A stretch of DNA of 64,000 nt, taken from contig OZ244068.1 of assembly GCA_965215615.1 (NCBI GenBank), forward strand, positions 1,116,001 through 1,180,000. Reading direction: 5' to 3'. The notes under the pieces were generated by a model that saw nothing but the letters and a program-made list of their open reading frames with translations, searched no databases and was not told where the DNA came from. Of the stretch, positions 57,401 through 64,000 are shown one piece after another (the stretch's first letter is position 1; each line of letters starts with the position of its first letter). Made by a program: the position numbers and the translations under genes. The stretch is from CBDATA01 sp965215615. GTDB lineage: Bacteria; Acidobacteriota; Vicinamibacteria; Marinacidobacterales; Marinacidobacteraceae.

Positions 57401-58492
57401 TCACTTCGTGAGAGGAGCGGTGCCGCGCAACCGGAGCGCGTGATCGGCCAGCACCAGGCACGCCATCGCCTCCACGATCGGGACGGCGCGAGGCAGGACG
57501 CATGGATCGTGGCGGCCGCGTGCTTCGAGCGTGACTTCCCGTCCTTCGCGATCCACCGTCCGCTGCGGCTTGCCGATCGTCGAAGTGGGTTTGAAAGCCA
57601 CCCGGAACAGGATCGGCATCCCGTTGGAAATCCCGCCCTGGATGCCGCCCGAGTGGTTCGTGAGGGTTCGTACCGCGCTGTTTTCGATTCCGAACTCGTC
57701 GTTCATCCGGCTGCCGGTGAGGCGGGCTCCGGCGAACCCGATACCGATCTCGAATCCACGGGTAGCCGGGATGGTGAGCATCGCGCTCGCGAGGCTGCTC
57801 TCCAGCTTTTCGAAAACTGGATCCCCGAGTCCCGCCGGGACCGAGCGGCACACCGCCTCCACCACGCCTCCGACCGAGTCGCCGGCATCGCGAGCCGCTT
57901 CGATCTGTCGGAGCATCGCCCCGGCGGCTTCGGGGTCCGGGCAACGAACCGGTGTCCGCTCCACCATCTCCCGGGTCACCGAGTCGGGGTCCACGGCCGC
58001 CTCGATTTCCGAGATCTGACCCACCCAGGCGAGGCATTCGATGCCGTGGAGGACGGCGAGGAGTTGCCGGGCTACCGCGCCCGCCGCCACCTGCGCCACG
58101 GTGGCGCGCGCGGAAGCGCGCCCTCCGCCGCGCGGATCGCGGATGCCGTACCGCTTCTCCCAGGTGAAATCGGCGTGGCCCGGACGAAAGACCTCCTTCA
58201 GGTGGTCGTAGTCGCCGGAGCGCGCTTCCTGGTTGGCCACCCACATGGAGATCGGAGCTCCGGTGGTGCGCCCCTCGAACGTTCCCGACTGGATCCGGAT
58301 GCGATCGGGTTCGCTGCGCGGGGTGGTGATGCTGCTCTGTCCGGGCCGCCTCCGATCGAGTTCGATCTGGATGGCCGCTTCGTCGAGCGCGAGTCCGGCC
58401 GGGCATCCATCCACCACCACGCCGAGCGCCGGCCCGTGTGATTCGCCCCAGGTCGTCACCCGGAAGGAGCGGCCGAAAGAGTTACCCGGCAC
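57401..58492 (-). CDS. aroC: Chorismate synthase
   Basis: About 363 aa from a GTG at 58492, which overlaps the end of the fusion gene by 11 bp; a farther ATG at 58534 is less likely. The N-terminus matches the family: GNSFGRSFRVTTWGESHG. Other marks are RRRPGQSSITTPRSEPDRI, RPGHADFTWEKRYGIRDPRG followed by GRASARATVAQVAAGAVAR and GIQGGISNGMPILFRVAFKP. The enzyme uses reduced FMN to make chorismate from EPSP. It is last in the shikimate operon. Confidence 0.95.
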   Translation of the reverse strand: MPGNSFGRSFRVTTWGESHGPALGVVVDGCPAGLALDEAAIQIELDRRRPGQSSITTPRSEPDRIRIQSGTFEGRTTGAPISMWVANQEARSGDYDHLKEVFRPGHADFTWEKRYGIRDPRGGGRASARATVAQVAAGAVARQLLAVLHGIECLAWVGQISEIEAAVDPDSVTREMVERTPVRCPDPEAAGAMLRQIEAARDAGDSVGGVVEAVCRSVPAGLGDPVFEKLESSLASAMLTIPATRGFEIGIGFAGARLTGSRMNDEFGIENSAVRTLTNHSGGIQGGISNGMPILFRVAFKPTSTIGKPQRTVDREGREVTLEARGRHDPCVLPRAVPIVEAMACLVLADHALRLRGTAPLTK

Positions 58493-60485
58493 GGTCGAGC
58501 CTCGTGGCGGCTTTGCGCATGACTTCGACGACATCTTCCGCCGATGTCCCGGTCCAGTGGGCGAAAGAAGCGGCCGCCTGGTGGATGAGCATGGGAAGGC
58601 CGTTCACGGCGACCGCGCCTTCGGCTTCGGCCTCCCGGAGCAGCCGGGTCCGGCGAGGGTTGTACACGAGGTCGAAAACCACGCGGTGATGACCGAGAGC
58701 TTCCCGCGGGACGGGAGACTGATCTTCGTTCGGGGCCATGCCGACCGGTGTCGCGTTGATCAGGACATCTCCCGAAGCCCCGGCCAGCTCGCGGGCTGGC
58801 AGAAAGGAAGCCCCGAAGCGCGCCGCGACCGCCTCGGCCCGGCGGGTATCCCGTGCGATCACCACCGCCCGCGCGCCGTGCTCCTGAAGCCCGTGGAGAA
58901 CGGCGCGAGCCGAACCTCCGGCACCCAGCACGTGCACCCGTTTGCCGGCGAGCGGGGTCACTTCGAGCAGGGCGCGGGCCGCCCCCAGCCAGTCGGTGTT
59001 GGTCCCCACCAGCCGGTCGTCCACCCGCAGGATCGTATTCACTGCGCCGATCCGGTGCGCTGTCTCGTCGAGAGAGTCGAGCAATGGGATTACCCGCTCC
59101 TTCAGCGGGAAGGTCACGTTCAGGCCGGCGACTTCCCAAAGTCGGCAGGCGGTCAGGAATTCCTCGAGTTCTTCGGGAGGCGTCTCGAATCGCTGGTAGG
59201 AAGCCTCCGATCCGGTCTCAACGAACGCGGCCTCGTGCATGGGCGGGCTGAGGCTCGCGGTCACCGGCCAGCCGACCACTCCATACACCGGAACCGGTGC
59301 GATGAGCCTCTTTCCCCAGCGCCGGTGGCCGCCCCGGATCGCCGCCGCGTCGAGTTGGCCGGGCGCGGTTCCCGGACTCCCCGGAGGCGGGGCGAAGGTC
59401 GCGATCCAGTGTCTTGGTCCCCCGGTCACCCGGAGCCCGGTGCCGGCCGGCCCGAGAGCGATCCCGATCCGCGGAACGCCGTCCGGGGGAGTGTCCCGGA
59501 GGAAATCGAAGACCCGCCGCACGTCGGAAAACCCGCGGGCGGGGATCGCCACCTTGATCGCGTTCGCTTCTTTTGCGAGCTCATCGGCGAGTTTTTCGAG
59601 ATCGGGAAGAGGGCCTTTGATGCGATGGCGTGAGGCGAGAATCCCGGCTTTGGGCGCTTCGAGGCGGATGCGGGTGCCGCTCAAGGACTCCACATCCACG
59701 AGGCGAACCCCCGCACGCGCTGCCCGAAGGAGGAGATGCTCCCGCTCCTCGTCGCTTCCCGCAAAATGGCCGCCCTCCGCCTGGGTCCGCACGGTCACGA
59801 TCAACCGGTTCCGAACGCTCGCGCCGAGTACTTCGAGCGTTTCGCCGAGGTCTTTTTCGGTCAGCCGGTCGGCGCGCAGTTCGATCAGATCCAGGGGCCC
59901 CGCCTGTTCTTCGGCTCGCCCGATTTCGCGAAGGGCCGCCACCGGGTCCGCGGCCGCAACCGAGAGCGCGATTCCGGGGCCGAAATGAGCGTGGCGGAGC
60001 GCGGCGGCCGCTTCTTCGTCGTCCGAACTCCAGACATCCGCCTCGGCAGCCGCGCGGTAGAAGGGGGTCCGCCGTCGAAGGATCTCTCCGAGCTCGGCCG
60101 CCGGGTTCTCGCCGGTGAGCGAGGGCCGGCCCGGTTTTCGTGCTACCCGCGCTTCGAGTCGGGCGAGGGGCGCACGGATCCAATAGACGGTTCCGATCCG
60201 GTGGAGGAGCGTGCGGCTTCCGGCATGTTCAAGGACACCGCCTCCGCAGTCGAGAATGCTCAGCGGGGGAAGTGTTTCGGCGATTTGCCTCAGGATTTCG
60301 GCCTCCCGTTCGCGGAAGGCGGCCCATCCCGAACGTTCGACGAATTCCGGAATCGGCCCGTGCGCCGCTTCGAAGCGCTCGTCCGCGCTGACCCTTTGCC
60401 ATCCCACCGCAGCGGCGAGGATGCGCGAAGCCCGGCTCTTCCCCGAGCCGCGAGCACCCACCAGGACGATGTTCGGGAATTTCAT
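58482..60485 (-). CDS. Trifunctional shikimate kinase-3-dehydroquinase-shikimate dehydrogenase
   Basis: A 667-aa fusion. Residues ~1-165 are shikimate kinase (VLVGARGSGKSRASRILA, DERFEAAHGPIPEF, DCGGGVLEH). Residues ~170-390 are type I 3-dehydroquinase: LDLIELRADRL, ASRHRIKGPLPD with the His, and NAIKVAIPARG with the Schiff-base Lys. Residues ~395-667 are shikimate dehydrogenase (SLSPPMHEAAF, NVTFPLKE, VHVLGAGGSARAVLHG). Together they perform three shikimate-pathway steps, though not in reaction order. AroD-AroE fusions occur in plants and chlamydia; the additional kinase makes a three-domain form. The ATG at 60485 overlaps the aroA stop (ATGA). Confidence 0.9.
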   Translation of the reverse strand: MKFPNIVLVGARGSGKSRASRILAAAVGWQRVSADERFEAAHGPIPEFVERSGWAAFREREAEILRQIAETLPPLSILDCGGGVLEHAGSRTLLHRIGTVYWIRAPLARLEARVARKPGRPSLTGENPAAELGEILRRRTPFYRAAAEADVWSSDDEEAAAALRHAHFGPGIALSVAAADPVAALREIGRAEEQAGPLDLIELRADRLTEKDLGETLEVLGASVRNRLIVTVRTQAEGGHFAGSDEEREHLLLRAARAGVRLVDVESLSGTRIRLEAPKAGILASRHRIKGPLPDLEKLADELAKEANAIKVAIPARGFSDVRRVFDFLRDTPPDGVPRIGIALGPAGTGLRVTGGPRHWIATFAPPPGSPGTAPGQLDAAAIRGGHRRWGKRLIAPVPVYGVVGWPVTASLSPPMHEAAFVETGSEASYQRFETPPEELEEFLTACRLWEVAGLNVTFPLKERVIPLLDSLDETAHRIGAVNTILRVDDRLVGTNTDWLGAARALLEVTPLAGKRVHVLGAGGSARAVLHGLQEHGARAVVIARDTRRAEAVAARFGASFLPARELAGASGDVLINATPVGMAPNEDQSPVPREALGHHRVVFDLVYNPRRTRLLREAEAEGAVAVNGLPMLIHQAAASFAHWTGTSAEDVVEVMRKAATRLDRAG

Positions 60486-61768
60486 GAGCTGCTCACCCGG
60501 GCACCGAGGCTGCGGAGGGTGTCCCAGAATTCGGGAAAGGACTTGTTCACGCAGTCGGGGTGGGAGATGCGGACCCCTTCGACGCGGAGTCCGGCGAGCG
60601 CGAACGCCATTGCGATCCGGTGGTCCCGTCGGGAATCCAGCGATTCTTTTGGCGCAACCGGTCCGGGGCGGATCGAAAAGCTGTCCGGCCCGGTCTCGAC
60701 GCACGCCCCGAGCGTCCGCAATCCGCTTTCGAGCGCGGCGATCCGGTCGCTTTCCTTGTGCCGGAGGTGGCCGATGCCCGAGATGCGGGTTTCTCCGGTG
60801 GCGAACGCCGCGAGGACGGCGAGGGTGGGAACGGCATCGGGCATCGTCGCGAGGCTCGTCCGGATGCCGCGGAGGCACCCGGTTCCCGTGACCGAAACGG
60901 TATCTTCCCGGGTTTCGATCCGGGCTCCCATCGCTTCCAGCAGGTCGGGGAAGCGGCGCTCACCTTCGATCGCATCGGGGTCGAGGCCCGGAACGCGGAT
61001 CGTTCCCCCGGTGATCGCCGCGGCACCGAAGACGGCCGATGCGGCGGTCCAGTCCGCCGGAACCGGGTGGACTCCGGCGTGGGGACGACCGCTCCCGACC
61101 CGGAAACCCGAGCCGGTCCGCGCGACCGGGATTCCGGAGCGCTCCATCAGGTTCGCGGTCAGCTCCAGGTAGCTCGCTGAAACCTGGTCTTCAGGCAGGA
61201 CGAGTTCGAGGGGACCCTGCATCCGCGGACTCGCGAGCAGCAGCGCGCTTGCGAACTGGCTGCTCTCGCGGCCTTCCACGAGAACCCTTCCGCCTCGAAG
61301 TTCCGGAGACCAGACGGTCAGCGGGGCTTGTGCGCCGTGGCCTTCGATCCGCGCTCCGAGCGCTTCGAGAGCCCGGATCAGCCCCCCCATCGGGCGCTCG
61401 GGGATGCGGCCGCGGCCGGTCAGCCGCACCGGAAAGGGCAGGGTGGCGGCGAGGGCGGTGAGGAAGCGCAAGAGGGTTCCCGATTCCCCCACGTCCACCG
61501 GGACCGGCGCTCCCGGGTTTTCGGCGCTCTCCCAGGCTTTCGGGGTTCCCCCGACCCGGATCGTGCCCTGTTCCTCGCGAACGGATACTCCGAGCGCCCG
61601 GAGTGCGCCCCCGGCGGCCCGGATGTCCTCGCTCGCTGGCGCTCCCCGGATACGGCTCGCCTCCGGGGCCAGAGCGGCGAGCAGCAGCAGGCGGTTCGCG
61701 ATGTACTTGCTGCCCGGAACCCGGATGGTCCGGTCCGGCGGGATCGGGGGAGGGGCGATCGAGATCAT
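60482..61768 (-). CDS. aroA: 5-enolpyruvylshikimate-3-phosphate synthase
   Basis: A 428-aa protein of the shikimate pathway. Motifs: RTIRVPGSKYIANRLLLLAA, DVGESGTLLRFLTALAATLP, GRIPERPMGGLIRALEALGA, ESSQFASALLLASP, DWTAASAVFGAAAITGG and LRHKESDRIAALESGLRTLG, with DHRIAMAFALAGLR near the C-terminus. The usual N-terminal GSKSxxxR is changed to GSKYIANR, an interesting departure in the phosphate-binding loop; glyphosate sensitivity cannot be predicted here. It is coupled by overlaps to aroB upstream and the fusion gene downstream. Confidence 0.95.
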   Translation of the reverse strand: MISIAPPPIPPDRTIRVPGSKYIANRLLLLAALAPEASRIRGAPASEDIRAAGGALRALGVSVREEQGTIRVGGTPKAWESAENPGAPVPVDVGESGTLLRFLTALAATLPFPVRLTGRGRIPERPMGGLIRALEALGARIEGHGAQAPLTVWSPELRGGRVLVEGRESSQFASALLLASPRMQGPLELVLPEDQVSASYLELTANLMERSGIPVARTGSGFRVGSGRPHAGVHPVPADWTAASAVFGAAAITGGTIRVPGLDPDAIEGERRFPDLLEAMGARIETREDTVSVTGTGCLRGIRTSLATMPDAVPTLAVLAAFATGETRISGIGHLRHKESDRIAALESGLRTLGACVETGPDSFSIRPGPVAPKESLDSRRDHRIAMAFALAGLRVEGVRISHPDCVNKSFPEFWDTLRSLGARVSSS

Positions 61769-62898
61769 CAGCCAGCGACTCCGATCCGAGCCAGCCCGTA
61801 TGCGATCCCTTCGTCGTCGAACGGAAAGGAACAGCGCGCGCCCTCCCTGCGGACGCGGCCGATTCCGGTGAGCACCACGAAGCGCGTCTGCCCCGCACGG
61901 GCTTTCTTGTCGGCCCGGAAAGCGGCCAGGATCCGTTCGCGGGAGAGGGGTTTTTCGAGGCGCGCCGGGAGGCTGTGCCGAACGAGAAGTCCACGAAGCC
62001 GCTCGCCGTCCGCGTTGTCGAGGAATCCGGCGCGCTCAGCCATGTGGCTTTCCGCCGCCATGCCGAGCGCGACCGCGAACCCGTGGCGCATCCGGTAGCC
62101 GGTTGCGTTTTCGATCGCGTGACCCACGGTGTGGCCGAAGTTGAGGACTTCGCGCGGCCCGGCCTCCCGTTCGTCCTCCATCACCACCTGAGCCTTGATC
62201 GCGATGCTCCGGCGGATCAGCGGCAGAAGGTGCCGGGGATCGCTCCGAAGCTCGCGAACTCCGACGCGTTCGAGGTCCTCGAATTGTGCGCCGTCGCTGG
62301 TGGCTGCCATCTTTACGGATTCGGCGAGCCCATTCCGGAACTCCGCTTCGGGAAGCGTGCCCAGAAAATCGGTGTCCACTACCACCGCCGCCGGCTGCCG
62401 GAAGACACCGATCAGGTTCTTGCCGAGCGGGGTGTTCACTCCGGTCTTGCCTCCGACCGAAGCATCCACGGCCGCGAGCAGGGTCGTCGGGAGGGCGACG
62501 AAGGGAATCCCTCTCAGGAAGGTGGCTGCCACGAAGCCGGCGAGATCGGTCGTGATGCCTCCCCCGCACCCGATCAGGACGCTGTCGCGGCCGAAGCGTC
62601 GGGCGAGCAGCTCGTCCTCGATCCGCTCTTTCCCGGCGCGGGTCTTTTCCTGCTCGCTCGCGTGCATTTCGATGAGGACCGCATCTTCCGGAAGGCTTCT
62701 TTCGATCCGGTCGCGGTGGAGGCGAAGGACTTCCGAATCCCCGACGAGCGCCACCCGGAGCCCGGCTCCGAGCCTCGAAAGGATATCGGCAAGTCCTTCG
62801 AGTGCACCCTGGCCGATCCGTATCCGGTAGTCCTCCCCCGTTCGGGTGGAGATCGAAACGGATTCGGTTTTCGGCTGGTTCGGATCAGCGGGCGGCAA
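61768..62898 (-). CDS. aroB: 3-dehydroquinate synthase
   Basis: A 376-aa protein with the NAD- and zinc-dependent DHQS core: VALVGDSEVLRLHRDRIERS, VLIGCGGGITTDLAGFVAAT, LRGIPFVALPTTLLAAVDAS, VGGKTGVNTPLGKNLIGVFR, NGLAESVKMA, and the metal ligands in NFGHTVGHAIE and RMRHGFAVALGM. It cyclises DAHP to 3-dehydroquinate. It overlaps the DAHP synthase end by 14 bp and the aroA start by one base. No sign of damage. Confidence 0.95.
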   Translation of the reverse strand: MPPADPNQPKTESVSISTRTGEDYRIRIGQGALEGLADILSRLGAGLRVALVGDSEVLRLHRDRIERSLPEDAVLIEMHASEQEKTRAGKERIEDELLARRFGRDSVLIGCGGGITTDLAGFVAATFLRGIPFVALPTTLLAAVDASVGGKTGVNTPLGKNLIGVFRQPAAVVVDTDFLGTLPEAEFRNGLAESVKMAATSDGAQFEDLERVGVRELRSDPRHLLPLIRRSIAIKAQVVMEDEREAGPREVLNFGHTVGHAIENATGYRMRHGFAVALGMAAESHMAERAGFLDNADGERLRGLLVRHSLPARLEKPLSRERILAAFRADKKARAGQTRFVVLTGIGRVRREGARCSFPFDDEGIAYGLARIGVAG

Positions 62899-63955
62899 CG
62901 TTTTGCGGATTCGGCAGCCGCTTGCCGACCGCCTTGGCCACCGCCCGGAGGTCGTTCATGAGCTGCTCGAACTGGCCGGGGTAGAGCGACTGGTCTCCGT
63001 CGCTCAGCGCTACCGCCGGGTTCGGATGCACTTCGACGAGGATGCCGTCGGCACCTGCGGCCACCGAAGCCATGGAGAGCGCCGGAACGAGTGTCTTGTC
63101 GCCAGCGGCGTGGCTCGGGTCCGAAATCACCGGCAGGTGGGTTTCCTGTTTCAGGAACGCGATCGCGCCCACGTCGAGCGTGTTGCGGTAGGCGGTTTCG
63201 AAGGAGCGAATGCCGCGTTCGCAGAGGATGACGTTCGGATTTCCCCGGAGGATGTACTCGGCGGCCAGCAGGAACTCGCGGACCGTGTTCGCTGCGCCCC
63301 GCTTGAGGATCACCGGATTCCGGACATGGGCCATCTCGCGCAGCAGGTCGAAGTTCTGCATGTTCCGGGCCCCGATGCGGAGTACGTCCACGAGATCGGC
63401 GGCGATCTCGACATCCCGGACATCCATCACTTCGGTCTCCACCAGGATCCCGACCTCCTGGCCGATCCGGTTCAGGATGCGGAGCCCTTCGAGCCCGAGG
63501 CCCTGGAACGAATAGGGAGAGGTGCGGGGCTTGAACGCCGAGGCCCGCATGATTTCCAGTCCGAGCCGGGAGATCATGCGTGCCGCTTCGAGACCCTGCT
63601 CCTCGCTTTCGAGGGCGCACGGCCCGGCGATGACTACGAGGTCGCTGCCTCCGAGCTCCGAGCTTCCGAGAGGGATCAGCGTGCGGGATTTCCGGTGCGT
63701 CCGGTTCGCGAGCCGGTACGGCTTGTTGAGCCCGAAGACCTGGGCGACCCCCGGAAGCGTCCGCCAGTGGGCTTCGTTTTCCCGCGAGAGATCGCCCAGC
63801 ACGTGCACCCGGGCACCGCCCGGACTGCGGTAGATGGCGCGGTCCAGCGATTTTTCCTCGATGACCCGTATCAAGTGTTCGAGTTCCGATTCCCCGGCCC
63901 AGGGGGTCAGGATCAGGACCATGGTTTCCAGTTCTTGGTCGTTCATTTCACTCAT
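62885..63955 (-). CDS. aroF: 3-deoxy-D-arabino-heptulosonate-7-phosphate synthase (type I-beta)
   Basis: A 356-aa enzyme. Residues ~10-85 form a ferredoxin-like regulatory domain (MVLILTPWAGESELEHLIRV). The TIM barrel follows: LVVIAGPCALESEEQGLEAA, RASAFKPRTSPYSFQGLGLE, LRIGARNMQNFDLLREMA, VILKRGAANTVREFLLAAEY, VISDPSHAAGDKTLVPALSM and GILVEVHPNPAVALSDGDQS. It condenses PEP and erythrose 4-phosphate to start the pathway. The N-terminal domain is the type that mediates feedback inhibition by aromatic amino acids in related enzymes. It is the first complete gene of the operon. Confidence 0.95.
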   Translation of the reverse strand: MSEMNDQELETMVLILTPWAGESELEHLIRVIEEKSLDRAIYRSPGGARVHVLGDLSRENEAHWRTLPGVAQVFGLNKPYRLANRTHRKSRTLIPLGSSELGGSDLVVIAGPCALESEEQGLEAARMISRLGLEIMRASAFKPRTSPYSFQGLGLEGLRILNRIGQEVGILVETEVMDVRDVEIAADLVDVLRIGARNMQNFDLLREMAHVRNPVILKRGAANTVREFLLAAEYILRGNPNVILCERGIRSFETAYRNTLDVGAIAFLKQETHLPVISDPSHAAGDKTLVPALSMASVAAGADGILVEVHPNPAVALSDGDQSLYPGQFEQLMNDLRAVAKAVGKRLPNPQNVAAR

Positions 63956-64000
63956 CTGCGCTCGTGAGGTTCAGAAAATTGGTGACGAGATCCACGCCCC
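63948..64000 (-). CDS. C-terminus of an unidentified protein, partial
   Basis: The last 16 residues (GVDLVTNFLNLTSADE) of a leftward gene end in a TGA at 63948-63950, overlapping the DAHP synthase start by 8 bp. It is therefore the upstream member of the aromatic operon. Too little is visible to identify it. Confidence 0.4.
   Translation of the reverse strand, partial: GVDLVTNFLNLTSADE

Overview
The window is GC-rich and gene-dense. It carries the hallmarks of a diderm bacterium: two TonB-dependent receptors, lipoproteins, a LolA carrier, a secretin, an AmpG-like muropeptide permease and the recycling ligase Mpl. TonB receptors with carboxypeptidase-regulatory-like N-termini, several sodium/solute symporters, abundant ATGA/GTGA stop-start overlaps and GTG/TTG starts fit an Acidobacteriota-like organism. 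That placement is inferred from gene style only, because no 16S or other decisive marker is present. About 40 housekeeping or metabolic genes alternate with islands of accessory DNA.

Region by region: 1-7.2 kb has a truncated secreted protein, a PfkB sugar kinase, a 200-bp MITE-like element, a TraB-family membrane protein, a VapBC-type toxin-antitoxin pair, and a siderophore-type TonB receptor operon whose leader can fold into an interleaved (pseudoknot) structure. 7.3-11.9 kb is a decayed defence/mobile island. It holds an XRE-SNF2 helicase broken by a frameshift and cut off by an IS1380-family transposase fragment, a possible RES-toxin tail, and a two-gene DUF6036-type module with four tandem repeats at its stop/start junction. 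11.9-15.4 kb has a sodium/solute symporter followed by a compact graspetide-like RiPP cassette (67-aa precursor, MvdD-type ATP-grasp ligase, three-TM protein), the most interesting find. 15.4-25.3 kb has an orphan HigA-type regulator translationally coupled to a double-receiver/PEP-synthase-like protein, gdhA, a zinc protein, a DUF502 protein, leuB, and an ECF sigma / anti-sigma-bactofilin / TerB operon.

25.3-35.7 kb is a mostly plus-strand run: a PDZ-alpha/beta hydrolase, a lipoprotein fusing a serine hydrolase to a VanX-like dipeptidase, a HEAT protein, a chimeric AlbA_2/ParA remnant preceded by 18-bp repeats, a symporter, an AmpG-like permease and a second TonB receptor. 35.7-45.6 kb has a TAT-exported class V aminotransferase, a CPA2 antiporter, a P1 peptidase, a GT-C-like membrane enzyme, a restriction-modification pair whose BglII-like nuclease is frameshifted, a DUF547 lipoprotein/outer-membrane barrel/small secreted protein group with an attenuator-like hairpin, and a third symporter. 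45.7-57.4 kb has the conserved rpsP-rimM-trmD-rplS translation operon running into thiE and then an unusual set of secreted TPR/beta-propeller, PEGA-PDZ and FHA proteins, an LD-carboxypeptidase and mpl; opposite these are a secretin lipoprotein, lolA and tRNA-Ala(CGC). 57.4-64 kb is a tightly overlapped shikimate operon, DAHP synthase-aroB-aroA-aroK/D/E fusion-aroC, making chorismate from start to finish.

Three accessory genes (SNF2 helicase, ParA-like tail, BglII-like nuclease) each carry a single-base indel, while I saw none in the housekeeping genes. This suggests real decay of defence/mobile genes, although sequencing error cannot be excluded from the sequence alone.
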